Shown: positions 36,523-47,165, counted from the first letter of the stretch. The stretch is DNA of 64,000 nt from Synechococcus sp. JA-3-3Ab (GCF_000013205.1 NC_007775.1:1484501-1548500), one strand, 5' to 3'. Numbers and translations are program-made. Notes: generated from the letters alone by a model not told the origin.

Positions 36523-36626
36523 TCAAAAAATAAACCAATCGAACCTTAGAATTCCTGAGACGGTGTGGCCAGCCCAGCCGGGATCAAGACTGGAATGCCC
36601 GGTGAGTAGAAGATGGAGACCCCCTG

Positions 36627-38336
36627 CTAAGAAGAAGTCGTAGGCTCTGCTTCCGCCAACGCCAGCTCCCGCAAGCTCTGCAACTGGGCGGCAAAGTAAT
36701 CCAAAGTCTCCTTGCTGTGCAGGCCGTAGTCGTAGGGGCCGGTCAGCAGAATGGGATCCCCGTAGAAGTTGTGGGCAGGCGGCGGGGAAGAAGTCGCCCA
36801 CTCCAGGGTTAGAGCCTGCCAGGGGTTGTCGCCGGCCTTGGGCCCGGCCACCCAGGAGTAGATGGCGTTCACCAAGAAGGGCAGCGTGGAAATGGCTAGA
36901 ACAAAAGCCCCCACGGAGCTAATCCAGTTGAGGTCGGCAAATTGCGGGTCGTACTGGGCCACGCGGCGGGGCATGCCCATCAGGCCCAGCTTGTGCATCG
37001 GCAAAAAGCACATGTTGAAGCCGACAAAGGTCAACACAAAATGCACCCGCCCCCAGAACTCGTTCAGCAGCCGCCCGGTCATCTTGGGGAACCAGTGGTA
37101 GAGGCCGGCATAGATGCCAAAGACGCTGCCGCCAAACAACACGTAGTGTAGGTGGGCCACCACAAAGTAGGTGTCGTGGACGTGGATATCCAACGGCACC
37201 GAAGCAAGGATGATCCCGCTCAAGCCGCCGATGACGAACATGGAGATAAAGCCCATGCCAAACAACATGGCCGAGCGGAAGTGGATCTTGCCGCCCCAGA
37301 GAGTCGCCAGCCAGCTAAACACCTTGATCCCGGTGGGAACGGCAATGGCCATGGTGGCGATCATGAAAAACACCCGCATCCAGTCGGGAGTGCCGCTGGT
37401 AAACATGTGGTGAACCCAGACAATCAAGCCCAAAAAACAGATGGCCAAGCTGGAGTAGGCAATGGCTTTGTAGGCAAAGATGGGCTTGCGGGCGTGCACC
37501 GGCAAGATCTCCGAGATCATGCCGAACACCGGCAAAACCATGATGTACACCGCCGGGTGGGAGTAAAACCAGAACATGTGCTGGTACACCACCGGATCCC
37601 CGCCGCCGCTGGGGTTGAAGAAAGCCGTGCCCGCCAACAGGTCAAAGCTGAGCAGGATCAGCGCCCCCGCCAGAACCGGCGTTGCAATGAGCGTGATGAT
37701 GGAAGCGGCCAGCATCGCCCAGCAGAACAAGGGCATACCCTCCATCTTCATGCCGGGCAGGCGCATCTTGAGGATGGTGGTGATGAAGTTCACGGCCCCC
37801 AGGATCGAAGAGGTTCCGGCCAGCAAAATGCTCAAGATCCAGAGCTCTTCTCCCACCTTGCCACTGATGAGGCTCAGCGGCGGATACGAGGTCCAGCCAG
37901 CTGAGGGGGCCTCGATAAACAAGCTGGCCAGCAGCAAAAGGCCACTGGGTGGAACCAGCCAAAAGGCGACGGCGTTCAGCTTGGGAAAGGCCATGTCCCG
38001 CGCCCCGATCATCAGCGGCACCAGGTAGTTGCCAAAGCCCCCCATCAAAGCCGGCACGATCCACAAAAAGATCATGATCGTGGCGTGCAGGGTAAAGGCC
38101 CCGTTGTAGCGCTCAAAGCCGAGAAAGTCCGCCTCTGGGGTAGCCAGCTCCGCCCGTACCGCTGTGGCCAGCGCTCCCCCCACCAAGTAGAAGAAAAAGG
38201 TGGTCACCAAATACTGGATCCCAATGACCTTGTGATCGGTGGAGAAGGTAAAAAAGCGCCACCAAGGCTCGGCGGGAGGATCCAGGCTGGCTTTGGGGGC
38301 AGCGGCAAGGGTGGGATTGTCCTGTAGCTGGGTCAT
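36627..38336 (-). CDS. ctaD: Cytochrome c oxidase subunit I
   Basis: A 569-residue subunit carrying heme a, heme a3 and CuB. Visible ligands and signatures are FTLHATIMIFLW, HPAVYIMVLPVFG with the cross-linked His-Tyr region, IVWVHHMFTSG, and HDTYFVVAHLHYVLFGG. It reduces O2 with electrons from cytochrome c or plastocyanin. Its ATG overlaps the ctaC stop by 4 bases, so the two are translationally coupled. Confidence 0.98.
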   Translation of the reverse strand: MTQLQDNPTLAAAPKASLDPPAEPWWRFFTFSTDHKVIGIQYLVTTFFFYLVGGALATAVRAELATPEADFLGFERYNGAFTLHATIMIFLWIVPALMGGFGNYLVPLMIGARDMAFPKLNAVAFWLVPPSGLLLLASLFIEAPSAGWTSYPPLSLISGKVGEELWILSILLAGTSSILGAVNFITTILKMRLPGMKMEGMPLFCWAMLAASIITLIATPVLAGALILLSFDLLAGTAFFNPSGGGDPVVYQHMFWFYSHPAVYIMVLPVFGMISEILPVHARKPIFAYKAIAYSSLAICFLGLIVWVHHMFTSGTPDWMRVFFMIATMAIAVPTGIKVFSWLATLWGGKIHFRSAMLFGMGFISMFVIGGLSGIILASVPLDIHVHDTYFVVAHLHYVLFGGSVFGIYAGLYHWFPKMTGRLLNEFWGRVHFVLTFVGFNMCFLPMHKLGLMGMPRRVAQYDPQFADLNWISSVGAFVLAISTLPFLVNAIYSWVAGPKAGDNPWQALTLEWATSSPPPAHNFYGDPILLTGPYDYGLHSKETLDYFAAQLQSLRELALAEAEPTTSS

Positions 38337-39388
38337 GGCAAGAAGCTCCTACTGGCGTCACCAGAATGTGCGTCAAGGGGGAGTTGGAGAGAGGCCAGCT
38401 CAGCCGGCGAGAGGCCCAAACGTTGCCGGTGAACTTGGACAAAGGCAGACTCCGACGGAGAAAATTCCAGACGATGCCCGTGCTGGAGAGGCAGTGACGG
38501 CGAGTCCGCCGCCAGGGCAAGGGCGCCACCCTCTCCACCGGCGGCCAAAACTTGCTCCTGCTGCCAGCGCTCGAACTCTTCCGGCGTCTCCACAATTAGT
38601 TGCCCGGCCATCACCCCATGGTAAGGGCCACACAACTCGGCGCAGACGATGGGGTAAGTTCCCAACTGCGTGGGCACAAACTCCAAGTGGGTTTCTCGGC
38701 CCGGAATGAGATCTTGCTTGAGGCGAAATTGCGGCACCCAGAAGGCGTGGTTGACATCCAGAGCCGTCATATTAAGGCGCACCCGCTTGTTAAGAGGAAG
38801 GTGCAGCTCGCCAGCCACCAAACCCGACTCCGGATAAGTGAATACCCAAGCATATTGCATGCCCTGAACTTGGACAACCAGCTCCGGCTGGCCCATCTCC
38901 TTTCCGGGCAGCAGCGCGGGAGTGTAGGCATAGTCCGGATCCCCTGCTGCTGAGTCTTGGGAGGGCTCCATCGCCATGGCCGTGTGGATGTGACCGCCCA
39001 CATCGGCGCCCCCATACACCGCCTGATAGACATCGAGGCTGGCCAGGCCCAGCCAGAGGATGATCACTGCTGGCACCGCTGTCCAGACGATCTCCAGCAG
39101 CACGTTGCCGTGGTTGGGATCCCCATCCCCACGGTCGCCCCGCCGCTTGCGGTAACGGATGGCACAGTAGAGAAGCACCCCCTCCACCACCAAAAAGATC
39201 CCCGTGGCGATGGTGATCGTGCTGTTGAAGAGGCTATCGAACAGAGGAGCCGAGTTGGCCGCTGCTTCGGGAAGCAGATGGTGATTCTGGCCATACCAGA
39301 GGCTGGCCAGGGTCAGCAGAACCCCAATACCCACCAAAATGATGTTACTGAGCGCACTCACGACTGCTCTTCCCCACTGCAAATGCAA
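38333..39388 (-). CDS. ctaC: Cytochrome c oxidase subunit II
   Basis: A 351-residue subunit with two N-terminal membrane helices and a periplasmic or luminal CuA domain. The CuA site reads PIVCAELCGPYHGVMAG, with Cys, Glu, Cys and His in the usual spacing. The C-terminal 60 residues beyond this domain are polar and unusually long. It leads the minus-strand cluster ctaC-ctaD-ctaE. Confidence 0.97.
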   Translation of the reverse strand: MHLQWGRAVVSALSNIILVGIGVLLTLASLWYGQNHHLLPEAAANSAPLFDSLFNSTITIATGIFLVVEGVLLYCAIRYRKRRGDRGDGDPNHGNVLLEIVWTAVPAVIILWLGLASLDVYQAVYGGADVGGHIHTAMAMEPSQDSAAGDPDYAYTPALLPGKEMGQPELVVQVQGMQYAWVFTYPESGLVAGELHLPLNKRVRLNMTALDVNHAFWVPQFRLKQDLIPGRETHLEFVPTQLGTYPIVCAELCGPYHGVMAGQLIVETPEEFERWQQEQVLAAGGEGGALALAADSPSLPLQHGHRLEFSPSESAFVQVHRQRLGLSPAELASLQLPLDAHSGDASRSFLP

Positions 39389-39844
39389 GGCACGCCCGCC
39401 CTAGACAAAATCTGTTCTGCGAACAGAGCCGAAGCGGGCCACACCCATCCTTCATATCCATTTAGGTCACGGGAGCTGGAGAGGATTGCCCAGGCTTAGG
39501 GATCTCTTCAGAATCTTCATCGCTGGGAATTGGTAGAGGGGAGCGGCTTGATTGGCAGGATCGACAGAGCTTCTGGAAGATGAACGATGCATGCAGAGGA
39601 GGCGTGGCTCAGCACAAAGAAATTCTTAAAAAGCCTTCGCCAGCCGCAAGTCTGCATTTAGGATCCGTTACAGGGGAGTCAGTCTCCTTGTCTGCCTATA
39701 GCTAGATGCTGAGCCAGTTAGACCTCAAAGACCTATTGAATTAAGTTCGCTAACTGAAATGGATAGCTTAAGTATCGATCTCGATTATTTTTTATGCAGA
39801 TTATTCCGAGCTTGGATTGACTTGCAATAACTTTTTCAACGGCG
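39389..39844. promoter_or_regulatory. Divergent regulatory region between ctaC and ctaA
   Basis: A 456-base gap between the oxidase gene cluster and ctaAB, with no gene. A perfect palindrome TCTGTTC-TGC-GAACAGA lies at 39411-39427, 23 bases before the ctaC start. The right end (39770-39840) is AT-rich, with TTGACT at 39818-39823, about 20 bases before the ctaA start. Both transcripts presumably start here. Confidence 0.5.
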
Positions 39845-40843
39845 ATGGACTCTTCGATTTCCCAATCTCACGCTCATCCCTTGCCGTCTAGGGAGCTTTC
39901 CCTGCGCATGGGGCAAGCCTTGCTGGGTTTAGCAGCGGCCACTTGGCTGTTGATGGGACTGGGCAGTGCCACTCGAGTCATGAATGCTGGCTTATCCTGT
40001 CCAGATTGGCCCCTCTGCTATGGAGAGCTTGTCCCCACTGAGCAGATGAACCTGCAGGTGTTTCTGGAGTGGTTTCACCGCCTGGTGGCTGCTGGGGTGG
40101 GCTTGGCCACCCTGCTGCTAACGGGGTTTGCCTGGCTGAAGCGCAAGGCCTTGCCCGCTTGGCTGCCCTGGGGCCTGAGCTGGGCTTTTGTCTTGGTCGT
40201 GGCCCAAGGGATCCTGGGCGGGCTGACGGTAACGGAGCTGTTGCGCTTTGACATTGTGACGGCTCACCTGGGCACGGGCCTGCTGTTTTTTGCCACGCTG
40301 CTCACCTTGGGATTGCTGGCCCTGCCAAGCGTCGCTCCTTCGGAGGAGGGGAGAGCTTCTGTTGGCTACTTGCCCTGGCTCGGCTTGGGGGCAGTGCTGC
40401 TGGTGTACGTCCAGAGCCTTCTCGGAGCTTTGGTGGCTTCCCAATGGGCGTTGCACCAGTGCTTAGCTGCTGGCGAGCTGTGCGGGGTGATGAACGGTCA
40501 CTTGCTGGGGGTGGCTCCGGCCACACTGGCGGTGTTGGTGGTGGCGGTGGCCACAAGTTGGCGACGCCGGCAGCTCCCGCGGATTCTCAAGCTGCTGGGC
40601 CATGGTTCGGTGGGCCTTTTGCTGGCGCAAGTAGGGGTTGGCGTTCTTACCTATCGCTACCGGCTGCAGGTGGAGCCCTTGACGGTAGCCCACCAGATGA
40701 TTGGGGCAGCTTTGCTGGGGTGCTTGCTGGGCTTTACGGTGCTGGCCTGGCGTACGAGCAACAGCCTTGAAAGCCAGGAGGAAGGAAGCTCTCCCCGGAG
40801 CCCTCGGAGGGTAGCCGCGGCCGCAGAAATCAACGGCAAGTAG
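39845..40843 (+). CDS. ctaA: Heme A synthase (Cox15/CtaA)
   Basis: A 332-residue membrane protein that oxidises heme O to heme A. Eight helices are predicted. Conserved pieces are [34 protein letters not shown] with its heme-ligand His, [15 protein letters not shown], and [15 protein letters not shown] with the C-terminal His. It lies just 4 bases before ctaB, so the two are one transcript, opposite to ctaCDE. Confidence 0.95.
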   Translation: MDSSISQSHAHPLPSRELSLRMGQALLGLAAATWLLMGLGSATRVMNAGLSCPDWPLCYGELVPTEQMNLQVFLEWFHRLVAAGVGLATLLLTGFAWLKRKALPAWLPWGLSWAFVLVVAQGILGGLTVTELLRFDIVTAHLGTGLLFFATLLTLGLLALPSVAPSEEGRASVGYLPWLGLGAVLLVYVQSLLGALVASQWALHQCLAAGELCGVMNGHLLGVAPATLAVLVVAVATSWRRRQLPRILKLLGHGSVGLLLAQVGVGVLTYRYRLQVEPLTVAHQMIGAALLGCLLGFTVLAWRTSNSLESQEEGSSPRSPRRVAAAAEINGK

Positions 40844-40847
40844 TTCC

Positions 40848-41891
40848 ATGGCAGATATCCTTCAAACCTACCGTCCAGATCCTTGTCAGAACACGGTGAC
40901 AGGGATCCCTTTTGGCCATCACCAAAGTCTTGCGCAGGTTTTGCGCAGCTATAGCCAGTTGGTGAAGCCGAAGATCATCGCCCTCTTGCTGATGACCACG
41001 GCTGGAGCCATGTGGATGGCGGGCAATACGGATCCTTTCAAGTTTGGCGTCACCCTCTTGGGGGGGGGGATGGCGGCGGCAGCAGCCAATGTCATCAACA
41101 TGGTGTACGACGCCGATATTGATCGGATGATGGAGCGAACCCGCCATCGTCCTTTGCCTTCTGGCCGCATTCGGGCACGGCATGCCCTGAGGTTTGCCGG
41201 GATCCTGGCTGTGATGTCCTTTGGCTTGCTGGCCTGTTTTACCAATTTGCTGGCTGCCAGCTTGGCCATGGCGGGGATCCTGGTGTATGTAGGGGTCTAT
41301 ACCCACTGGCTGAAGCGTTCCAGCCCCCAGAACATCGTCATCGGCGGAGCAGCGGGGGCGATCCCCCCTTTAGTGGGCTGGGCAGCGGCTACGGGTGAGC
41401 TGAGCTGGGCTGCTTGGGTGATGTTTGCCCTCATCTTTTTGTGGACCCCGCCCCACTTCTGGGCCCTAGCGATTTTAAAGCGAGAAGACTATGCCCGCGC
41501 CGGGGTGCCGATGCTGCCGGTGGTGGCCGGAGAAAGGCCGACTGCCGCCCAGATTCTTCTCTACGCCCTGTTGCTGGTGCCGGTCAGTCTACTGCTGGTT
41601 TACCCTTTGCACGTGCTGGGATCCTTTTACTTGAGCGCGGCGACCCTGCTGGGATCCCTTCTAATTTGGAAGGCGGTGCAGTTGCTCCAGGAGCCGCACA
41701 GCCGGGAGCGGGCAACCTCCCTCTTCACCTTTGCCAACCTCTACTTGCTGCTGTTGTGCGGTGCCATGGGGTTGGACAGGTGGTCGCTGACCCACACCCT
41801 TTGGGATCAAGCCCTTGCCTCTCTCCAGGGTGTCTATGCCAGCCTGGGGGCGCTGGCCAACCACCTTGGGGCAATGGGATCCCTGGGTTGA
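40848..41891 (+). CDS. ctaB: Protoheme IX farnesyltransferase (heme O synthase)
   Basis: A 347-residue UbiA-family membrane prenyltransferase that farnesylates protoheme to heme O, the CtaA substrate. The first Asp-rich motif is [21 protein letters not shown], and the second is [16 protein letters not shown]. The N-terminal [15 protein letters not shown] is typical. Its end lies 11 bases before the decayed IS element. Confidence 0.96.
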   Translation: MADILQTYRPDPCQNTVTGIPFGHHQSLAQVLRSYSQLVKPKIIALLLMTTAGAMWMAGNTDPFKFGVTLLGGGMAAAAANVINMVYDADIDRMMERTRHRPLPSGRIRARHALRFAGILAVMSFGLLACFTNLLAASLAMAGILVYVGVYTHWLKRSSPQNIVIGGAAGAIPPLVGWAAATGELSWAAWVMFALIFLWTPPHFWALAILKREDYARAGVPMLPVVAGERPTAAQILLYALLLVPVSLLLVYPLHVLGSFYLSAATLLGSLLIWKAVQLLQEPHSRERATSLFTFANLYLLLLCGAMGLDRWSLTHTLWDQALASLQGVYASLGALANHLGAMGSLG

Positions 41892-41902
41892 CGACTTAAC
41901 CA

Positions 41903-42870
41903 ATTGACATCCTCCCCGGCCTGAAGGCGGGGGATTCTTACACGGTCGTCGCAAAGGCGTTGTCAAAGCGCCTCTAGACAGTTCCTGAAGGCAAAGCCCC
42001 AAGGTTCTGCTGACTTTCTTAAGCAGGTTGGCGGCAGCATTCGCCTCAGCGTTGACCAACCACCCCTTTGCCGTTTGGTACAGGCCCCGCTTGACACGCT
42101 TTCCAGAGGGTCTCCACCCGTCGGGTTTTTCACCATAATTAGGTAGCTCATCTCCATCTAGGAAGCTTGCCTGCGAGCTGTACGCTTCCTCTACCTCAAT
42201 AAACTCCATGCCATAATGCCGACATAATTGCGCAATACGCTCCTTGAACCGACCTGTTGGGACGAAAACAAAGTTTTGGTTATTGACCTTCCCTAAACCG
42301 CATTCTTTGTTCCAACCAAAGACTATTCTCCCAATTGAGTGGTGCAAACAGAAGTCAATGACCTTGCCCGCAGCTTTGTAGATTGCATTCTCCGGTTTCC
42401 GTAATTCGACGAAGCTTTTGCAACCAAAACCCCCGCAGCTTGTGAGTCTTGAGCCTAGCCAGCTCCTTGTTGTACCCCTGGTTAAAGGACTTGACTTTGC
42501 GGCCACCAATGATGAAGCTATGTCCTAAGTTGCTAACGCACGTAAGCCAGTTGTTGACTCCGTGGTCAATTGCTAGAGCTTTTCTCGGATCCAGCGATTG
42601 GGGCTGGGCAGGCTTGGCATAGACCCACTCCAGCTACAGACTTACAGGTCTGTTGTACGGCGGAAACATACATCGCGATGAAGTGCGGGTTCTCGCCATC
42701 TCAGCGCAAAGCTCACCATAGCTTGCCCATCGCTTCGTTTTGAAATAGACTTGTCTCGCATAGTACAAAGCACAGTTGTACACCTTATTAGACTGTTGAC
42801 ACAAGTACTCTGATAGGGGGACTAGCTTCCTGTTCCTGACTCGAACCTGCTGACAGCCGTACTCCATCAT
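41903..42870 (-). mobile_element. Decayed IS200/IS605-type element with broken tnpB
   Basis: A hairpin CCTCCCCGGCCTGAAGGCGGGGG (41911-41933, given as its two arms CCCC-GGCC and GGC-GGGG around TGAA) followed by ATTCTTA is the classic right end of these elements. On the minus strand TnpB fragments lie in three frames. The N-terminal EYGCQQVRVRNRKLVPLSEYL starts at about 42867. A frameshift near 42685 leads to NPHFIAMYVSAVQQTCKSVA. About 100 residues are then deleted before YAKPAQPQSLDPRKALAIDHG with the RuvC-I Asp, then another shift before the C-terminal part with VEEAYSSQASF. The third RuvC Asp reads NAEANAA, i.e. Glu. No zinc finger is seen, and no tnpA. Confidence 0.85.
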
Positions 42871-43340
42871 TGTTGGCAAGCGGCATGACAACCGCAGTCT
42901 GACATGGGCAAGCGATAATGCGAGAGGAAAGTCAACGGTACAATCACTACAACCATGGTGTGGGGCTAGCGGTTGTTTATCTCATTTTTTGGCCAAAGAG
43001 AAGGAAAAAGGTCTTGGTAGGAGAAGTCAGGAAGAGGTTGTTTGAGCTATGAAACTATATCAACGACCCCCATCATGGGTAAGCGACCAAAGTCGCTAGC
43101 GGGCTTTTCCGGCGCGCACTCAAGTGCGGGGCTACCAAGCTATCCTTTTGTGTCTCGAGACCTGTTGGGGCTGGTAAAGAGGGGCCCTGATGGCGCAGAA
43201 GATTTTCCTGCGGGCTGTCTGAAGGTTCGGCTTCCTGCCACCGGCCCAAACAGAGCGGCAATCAAGCCTGTGGAAAACCGTCTTATCTTCGTCCCTTCCT
43301 TTGCGATACTGCTAGAGGTGATGTTGAGAGTGATAACGCG
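42871..43340. other. Gap after the IS relic, no gene seen
   Basis: About 470 bases with no credible gene. A 105-codon plus-strand frame starts at 43042, but it has no ribosome-binding site, its composition is irregular and no family matches. The stretch around 42970-43030 is AT-rich and purine-rich. The left end of the IS element may lie here, but I could not fix its boundary. Confidence 0.4.
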
Positions 43341-44891
43341 ATGGCGATGCAGCATCTAGCCAGGGGCCAGCTTCGACGTCCTCAACGACAGCCAAGCTCG
43401 GCGGGATCCCGGTCGTCCCTTAGCCGGTTTGCCCCCTGCGGCCTCCTGTTCAGCCTGCTCTGGGCTGTGCCTGCCTTTGCCCAAGAAACGAAAGCGCCTG
43501 ATCCTGCCGCCTTAGTTCTCCCAGATAGCCGAGCCATCCGCACCCCCAACCTGCCTCCCACCCTGTCGATCCCGCCCGAGGCCCGCCCTGCCACTCCTGC
43601 CCCGGTCTCGCAGGGGGCTGCTAGGGCCGAAGAACTGGTGGTGCCTCAATCCCCTTTGGAGGTGCGCATCGAGCGGACGGAGGGCTTGTCCTTACAAGAA
43701 GCCCTGGAGATTGCTGTTGCCCAAAACCCAGCGGTGCAGCAGGCAAGGCTGGCTGTAGAACGGGCTGAGGCTGGGGTTGCCCTGGCGCAGGCAGCTTTTG
43801 CCCCCACCCTCTCCACTCGAGCCAGTTACCAATACAGCGAACCTCCCTCGCCTGGTGGCAGGCCAAGCCGCGAAGTTCACACTCTCTCAGCTAGCGTGGT
43901 GCGGGTGGACTACACCGCTTTCGACAACGGGATCAGAGAACAAAACCTAAGACTGGCCCAAGAAGCTCTGCGCGTCGCCCAACTGCAACTGGAGCAAACC
44001 CTGCAGACAGTGAAACAAGCTGTGGCCAACGCCTACTACGATCTGCAGAGCGCCGATGCCCGAGTGGCCATCAGCCAGGCTGCCGTTGCAAGTTCTGAAG
44101 CCACCCTGCGGGATGCCCAAGCCCGAGAGCGGGCTGGGGTGGGTACCCGCTTCGAGATTCTCCAGGCGGAGACCGAATTGGCCAACAATCGACAAACCCT
44201 ACTGGTGGCCCAAAACACCCAACAACTGAGCCGCCGCCGCCTGGCCGAGCTGCTGAACTTTCCCAGTCCCACTGATGTGCTGGCCAGGGATCCCATCGAG
44301 CCTGTGGGAGAGTGGGACCTGAGCCTAGAAGAGACTATTGTTGCCGCTTTTGCCCAAAGGCAAGAGCTGGAGCGCCAACGCCGAGAGTTGGAACAAGCCC
44401 AAGCTCGTGTGCGCCTGGCGCAAGCCAGCAACGGTCCCCAGATTGGTTTGTTCGCCACCCTCGATGCGGTTAACGATTTCAAGGCCAGCCGCGACAGCTT
44501 CGATATCGGCTACTCGGTCGGCGCCAATTTCAGTTTGACTTGGCTGGACGGGGGTAAGGCGGCCGCCCAGGCTCGCCAAGCCGAGATCGACGGGCAGGTG
44601 GCCGTAAACAATTTCATCGGCAGCCGTAACGAAATCCGGCGCAGTGTGGAAGAGGCTTTCCTCACGCTCAGCTCCAGCCGCGAACAGATCGACTCAGCCA
44701 AGGTAGCGATTGCCTCGGCAGAGGAGAGCCTGCGCCTGGCGCGGCTGCGCCTTCAGGCCGGGGTGGGCACGCAAACAGAGGTGATCAACGCCGAAACTGC
44801 CCTCACCACCGTCCGTGGCAACCTCTCCAATGCTGTAATCGCCTACAACCGCGCCCTGGTACAACTGCAGCGGGCCGTCGGCAGGCTTTGA
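43341..44891 (+). CDS. TolC-family outer membrane efflux protein
   Basis: A 516-residue protein with a long N-terminus including a hydrophobic export segment (CGLLFSLLWAVPAFA). A Pro-rich linker spans about residues 50-105. Two TolC repeats follow: LSLQEALEIAVAQNPAVQQARL at about 112 and the second starting LSLEETIVAAFAQRQELERQR at about 330, each with long coiled-coil arms. It would form a trimeric exit duct in the outer membrane for efflux or type I secretion. No inner-membrane partner is nearby. Confidence 0.93.
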   Translation: MAMQHLARGQLRRPQRQPSSAGSRSSLSRFAPCGLLFSLLWAVPAFAQETKAPDPAALVLPDSRAIRTPNLPPTLSIPPEARPATPAPVSQGAARAEELVVPQSPLEVRIERTEGLSLQEALEIAVAQNPAVQQARLAVERAEAGVALAQAAFAPTLSTRASYQYSEPPSPGGRPSREVHTLSASVVRVDYTAFDNGIREQNLRLAQEALRVAQLQLEQTLQTVKQAVANAYYDLQSADARVAISQAAVASSEATLRDAQARERAGVGTRFEILQAETELANNRQTLLVAQNTQQLSRRRLAELLNFPSPTDVLARDPIEPVGEWDLSLEETIVAAFAQRQELERQRRELEQAQARVRLAQASNGPQIGLFATLDAVNDFKASRDSFDIGYSVGANFSLTWLDGGKAAAQARQAEIDGQVAVNNFIGSRNEIRRSVEEAFLTLSSSREQIDSAKVAIASAEESLRLARLRLQAGVGTQTEVINAETALTTVRGNLSNAVIAYNRALVQLQRAVGRL

Positions 44892-44923
44892 TCTCTGCTC
44901 GGTTCTTTCTCCCTCACCCCCAA

Positions 44924-44946
44924 CCCCTCTCCCTCTGGGAGAGGGG
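44924..44946. repeat. Dispersed CCCCTCTCCC hairpin repeat, copy A
   Basis: The arms CCCCTCTCCC (44924-44933) and GGGAGAGGGG (44937-44946) form a perfect 10-base stem with loop TCT. The flank TCACCCCCAA precedes it. The same arms recur at 57880-57902. It lies 33 bases after the TolC gene and may stop its transcript, though no T-run follows. Confidence 0.8.
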
Positions 44947-45133
44947 AGCTAGGGCAGCTCGTTCGCGACAGCGTTGCGTAGTAATAAGGATGTGGAGAAA
45001 CGTTTCGAAATAGCCATGGTGCCAAGTACCGCTGGCGCCAGCAGAAGAAACGCGACGAACTGAGAAAAATCGCCCCCTCTGGGCTTAGCCCCTGAGGTTT
45101 CCTCACGATCCGCAATGACGGCAAAAGAGAGGC

Positions 45134-45745
45134 CTAGAGTTTACGGGAATAGAACTCGACAACCAGCAGCTCGTTCACTGGTGCGCAGATCTGCTCTCGG
45201 GGAGGCAGTTCTTTGATACGCCCGCGCAGCTTCTCTTTGTCAAATTCCAGGTAATCGGGCAGGAACAGCCCCGGATACTCAGCGTAGGCGGCCACCAATT
45301 TGCGAGAAGACTCCTTGTTCCTTACCGTGATCACATCCCCAACTTTGCAGCCATAGCTGGGGATGGTGACTTTGCGGCCGTTGACTTCGATGTGGCCGTG
45401 GCTTACCAACTGCCGAGCCGCCGGAATGGTTGGAGCCATGCCGAGGCGAAAGACGATGCAATCCAGCCGCATCTCCAGCATCTGCAGCAAGGCTAGCCCG
45501 GTGGATCCCTTGGAGCGCCGCGCCTTGCGCATGTAGCGGAGCATCTGGCGCTCGCTCACCCCGTAGTTGAGGCGCACCTTCTGCTTCTCTTCTAGGCGGA
45601 TGGCATACTCGGATTTTTTCTTGCGCTCGGCCCCGTGCATACCAGGTGGATTGGTATTTTTGGGGCGCTTGCGCGTCAAACCGGGCAGATCAAGTCCCCC
45701 GAAGCGACGAATGATCTTGAGGCGGGGACCTGTGTAGCGGGACAT
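45134..45745 (-). CDS. rpsD: 30S ribosomal protein S4
   Basis: A 203-residue protein starting [16 protein letters not shown]. The S4 RNA-binding domain has [20 protein letters not shown] and [16 protein letters not shown]. The Cys count is low and the N-terminal part is of the cyanobacterial/chloroplast type ([12 protein letters not shown]). It binds 16S rRNA first in small-subunit assembly. I chose the ATG at 45745, which gives the standard start; the upstream frame is leader. Confidence 0.98.
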   Translation of the reverse strand: MSRYTGPRLKIIRRFGGLDLPGLTRKRPKNTNPPGMHGAERKKKSEYAIRLEEKQKVRLNYGVSERQMLRYMRKARRSKGSTGLALLQMLEMRLDCIVFRLGMAPTIPAARQLVSHGHIEVNGRKVTIPSYGCKVGDVITVRNKESSRKLVAAYAEYPGLFLPDYLEFDKEKLRGRIKELPPREQICAPVNELLVVEFYSRKL

Positions 45746-45835
45746 GCGGGCGTTTCTCCGAAATCGGCAAAGATACTCAGCAGAAGAGCACAGGCGAAAA
45801 CATTGGCCGTGCGCCAAAAGAATTGGCGATCTCCT

Positions 45836-45866
45836 ATATTAAGGTCTTAGCCCGGCCTTTAAGCAA
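45836..45866 (-). promoter_or_regulatory. Probable rpsD promoter
   Basis: On the minus strand TTGCTT (plus 45861-45866) and TAATAT (plus 45836-45841) lie 19 bases apart, about 90 bases before the rpsD start. The -10 box is good, the -35 box moderate. Confidence 0.45.
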
Positions 45867-45909
45867 GGGGTGAGAGCCGTTTTTTAGCTGACTTTGGGGA
45901 GCGGTGCCA

Positions 45910-47046
45910 TTAGTCGTAGCGAACCCCCAGTTGGGTGCGGATGAAGGCGCGATCCTCGCTCAGCAGGCCGTTGAGGGTGCGCCGCTCCCCCAGGATGGGA
46001 TCCGGGTCCAAGCCGATGGCCTCCAGATCCGCCAGCACCATCAGCTCCACCAGTTGGGCAAAGGTCACCTTGGGCTGCCACCCCAGTACCCGCTTGGCCT
46101 TGGAGGCGTCCCCCAAGAGCAGATCCACCTCCGTGGGGCGGTAGTAGCGGGGATCGATCTCGATCAGCACGCGATCTTTGTAGAGTCCCTGTTCTTCCAG
46201 TCCGGATCCCCGCCAGGTAATGGGCATGCCCACCAAAGCAAAAGCGCGTTCGGCAAACTCCCGCACGCTGTGGGTTTCGCCAGTAGCCAGCACGTAGTCG
46301 TCCGGCTGGGGTTGTTGCAGCATCATCCACATCCCCTCGACGTAGTCCTTGGCGTAGCCCCAGTCCCGCTTGGCATCCAGGTTGCCCAGGTAGAGCTTGT
46401 CCTGCTTGCCGGCCACGATGCGGCTGACGGCGCGGGTGATCTTGCGGGTAACAAAGGTTTCTCCTCGCCGTGGGCTCTCGTGGTTGAACAAAATGCCGTT
46501 GCAGGCAAAGAGGTTGTAGGCTTCGCGGTAGTTGACTGTTTGCCAGTAGGCGTACACCTTGGCGCAGGCGTAGGGGCTGCGGGGGTAGAAGGGGGTGGTC
46601 TCCTTTTGCGGGATCTCCTGCACCAGGCCGAACATCTCCGAGGATCCCGCCTGGTAAAACTTCACCCGGATCCCCGTGCGCTGCTGGTAGTCGCGGATGG
46701 CCTCCAGGAGGCGTAGGGTGCCCATAGCCACCGCATCGACGGTGTATTCTGGCGCCTCAAAGCTGACCCGCACGTGGGATTGGGCCCCCAGGTTATACAC
46801 CTCCGTCGGCTGCACCTGTTCCAGGATCTTGCGCAGGGTGGTGCCATCGGTGAGATCCCCATAGTGGAGAAACAGCCGGGCGTTGGGATCGTGGGCATCC
46901 ACATAGATGTGGTCGATGCGGTCGGTATTGAAGGTGCTGGCGCGGCGGACAATGCCGTGGACTTCATAGTTTTTTTGCAACAGCAGCTCGGCCAGGTAAG
47001 AGCCATCCTGGCCGGTGATGCCGGTAATTAAGGCACGTTGGGTCAT
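45910..47046 (-). CDS. gmd: GDP-mannose 4,6-dehydratase
   Basis: A 378-residue short-chain dehydrogenase-type enzyme converting GDP-mannose to GDP-4-keto-6-deoxymannose, the first step to GDP-fucose or GDP-rhamnose for surface sugars. The NADP loop is [16 protein letters not shown], the catalytic pieces are GSSEMFG and [15 protein letters not shown] (YxxxK), and the substrate region includes [16 protein letters not shown] chose the ATG at 47046; upstream codons are leader. No other sugar-nucleotide gene lies nearby. Confidence 0.97.
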   Translation of the reverse strand: MTQRALITGITGQDGSYLAELLLQKNYEVHGIVRRASTFNTDRIDHIYVDAHDPNARLFLHYGDLTDGTTLRKILEQVQPTEVYNLGAQSHVRVSFEAPEYTVDAVAMGTLRLLEAIRDYQQRTGIRVKFYQAGSSEMFGLVQEIPQKETTPFYPRSPYACAKVYAYWQTVNYREAYNLFACNGILFNHESPRRGETFVTRKITRAVSRIVAGKQDKLYLGNLDAKRDWGYAKDYVEGMWMMLQQPQPDDYVLATGETHSVREFAERAFALVGMPITWRGSGLEEQGLYKDRVLIEIDPRYYRPTEVDLLLGDASKAKRVLGWQPKVTFAQLVELMVLADLEAIGLDPDPILGERRTLNGLLSEDRAFIRTQLGVRYD

Positions 47047-47150
47047 AGAGCTGGAGGCGAAAACAAGCACTTGTAAGACTTCAGCCAGAGCGGGGACTTC
47101 AGCGCCTTGCCAAGCACAAACTCGCAAAGCTGAAACCCCAAAGCCAGAAT

Positions 47151-47156
47151 ATTATA
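47151..47156 (-). promoter_or_regulatory. Possible -10 box of gmd
   Basis: ATTATA on the plus strand reads TATAAT on the minus strand, 105 bases before the gmd start. No good -35 box is seen 17-18 bases upstream, so an activator may be needed. Confidence 0.35.
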
Positions 47157-47165
47157 GAGCAGCGG

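Noticed and set aside
37152-37904. 250-codon plus-strand frame opposite ctaD
   Set aside because: Antisense shadow of cytochrome oxidase subunit I, very rich in His and Asp, which is an artefact of the complementary strand.
43042-43359. 105-codon plus-strand frame before the TolC gene
   Set aside because: No ribosome-binding site, no recognisable domain, and it overlaps the start of the TolC gene.
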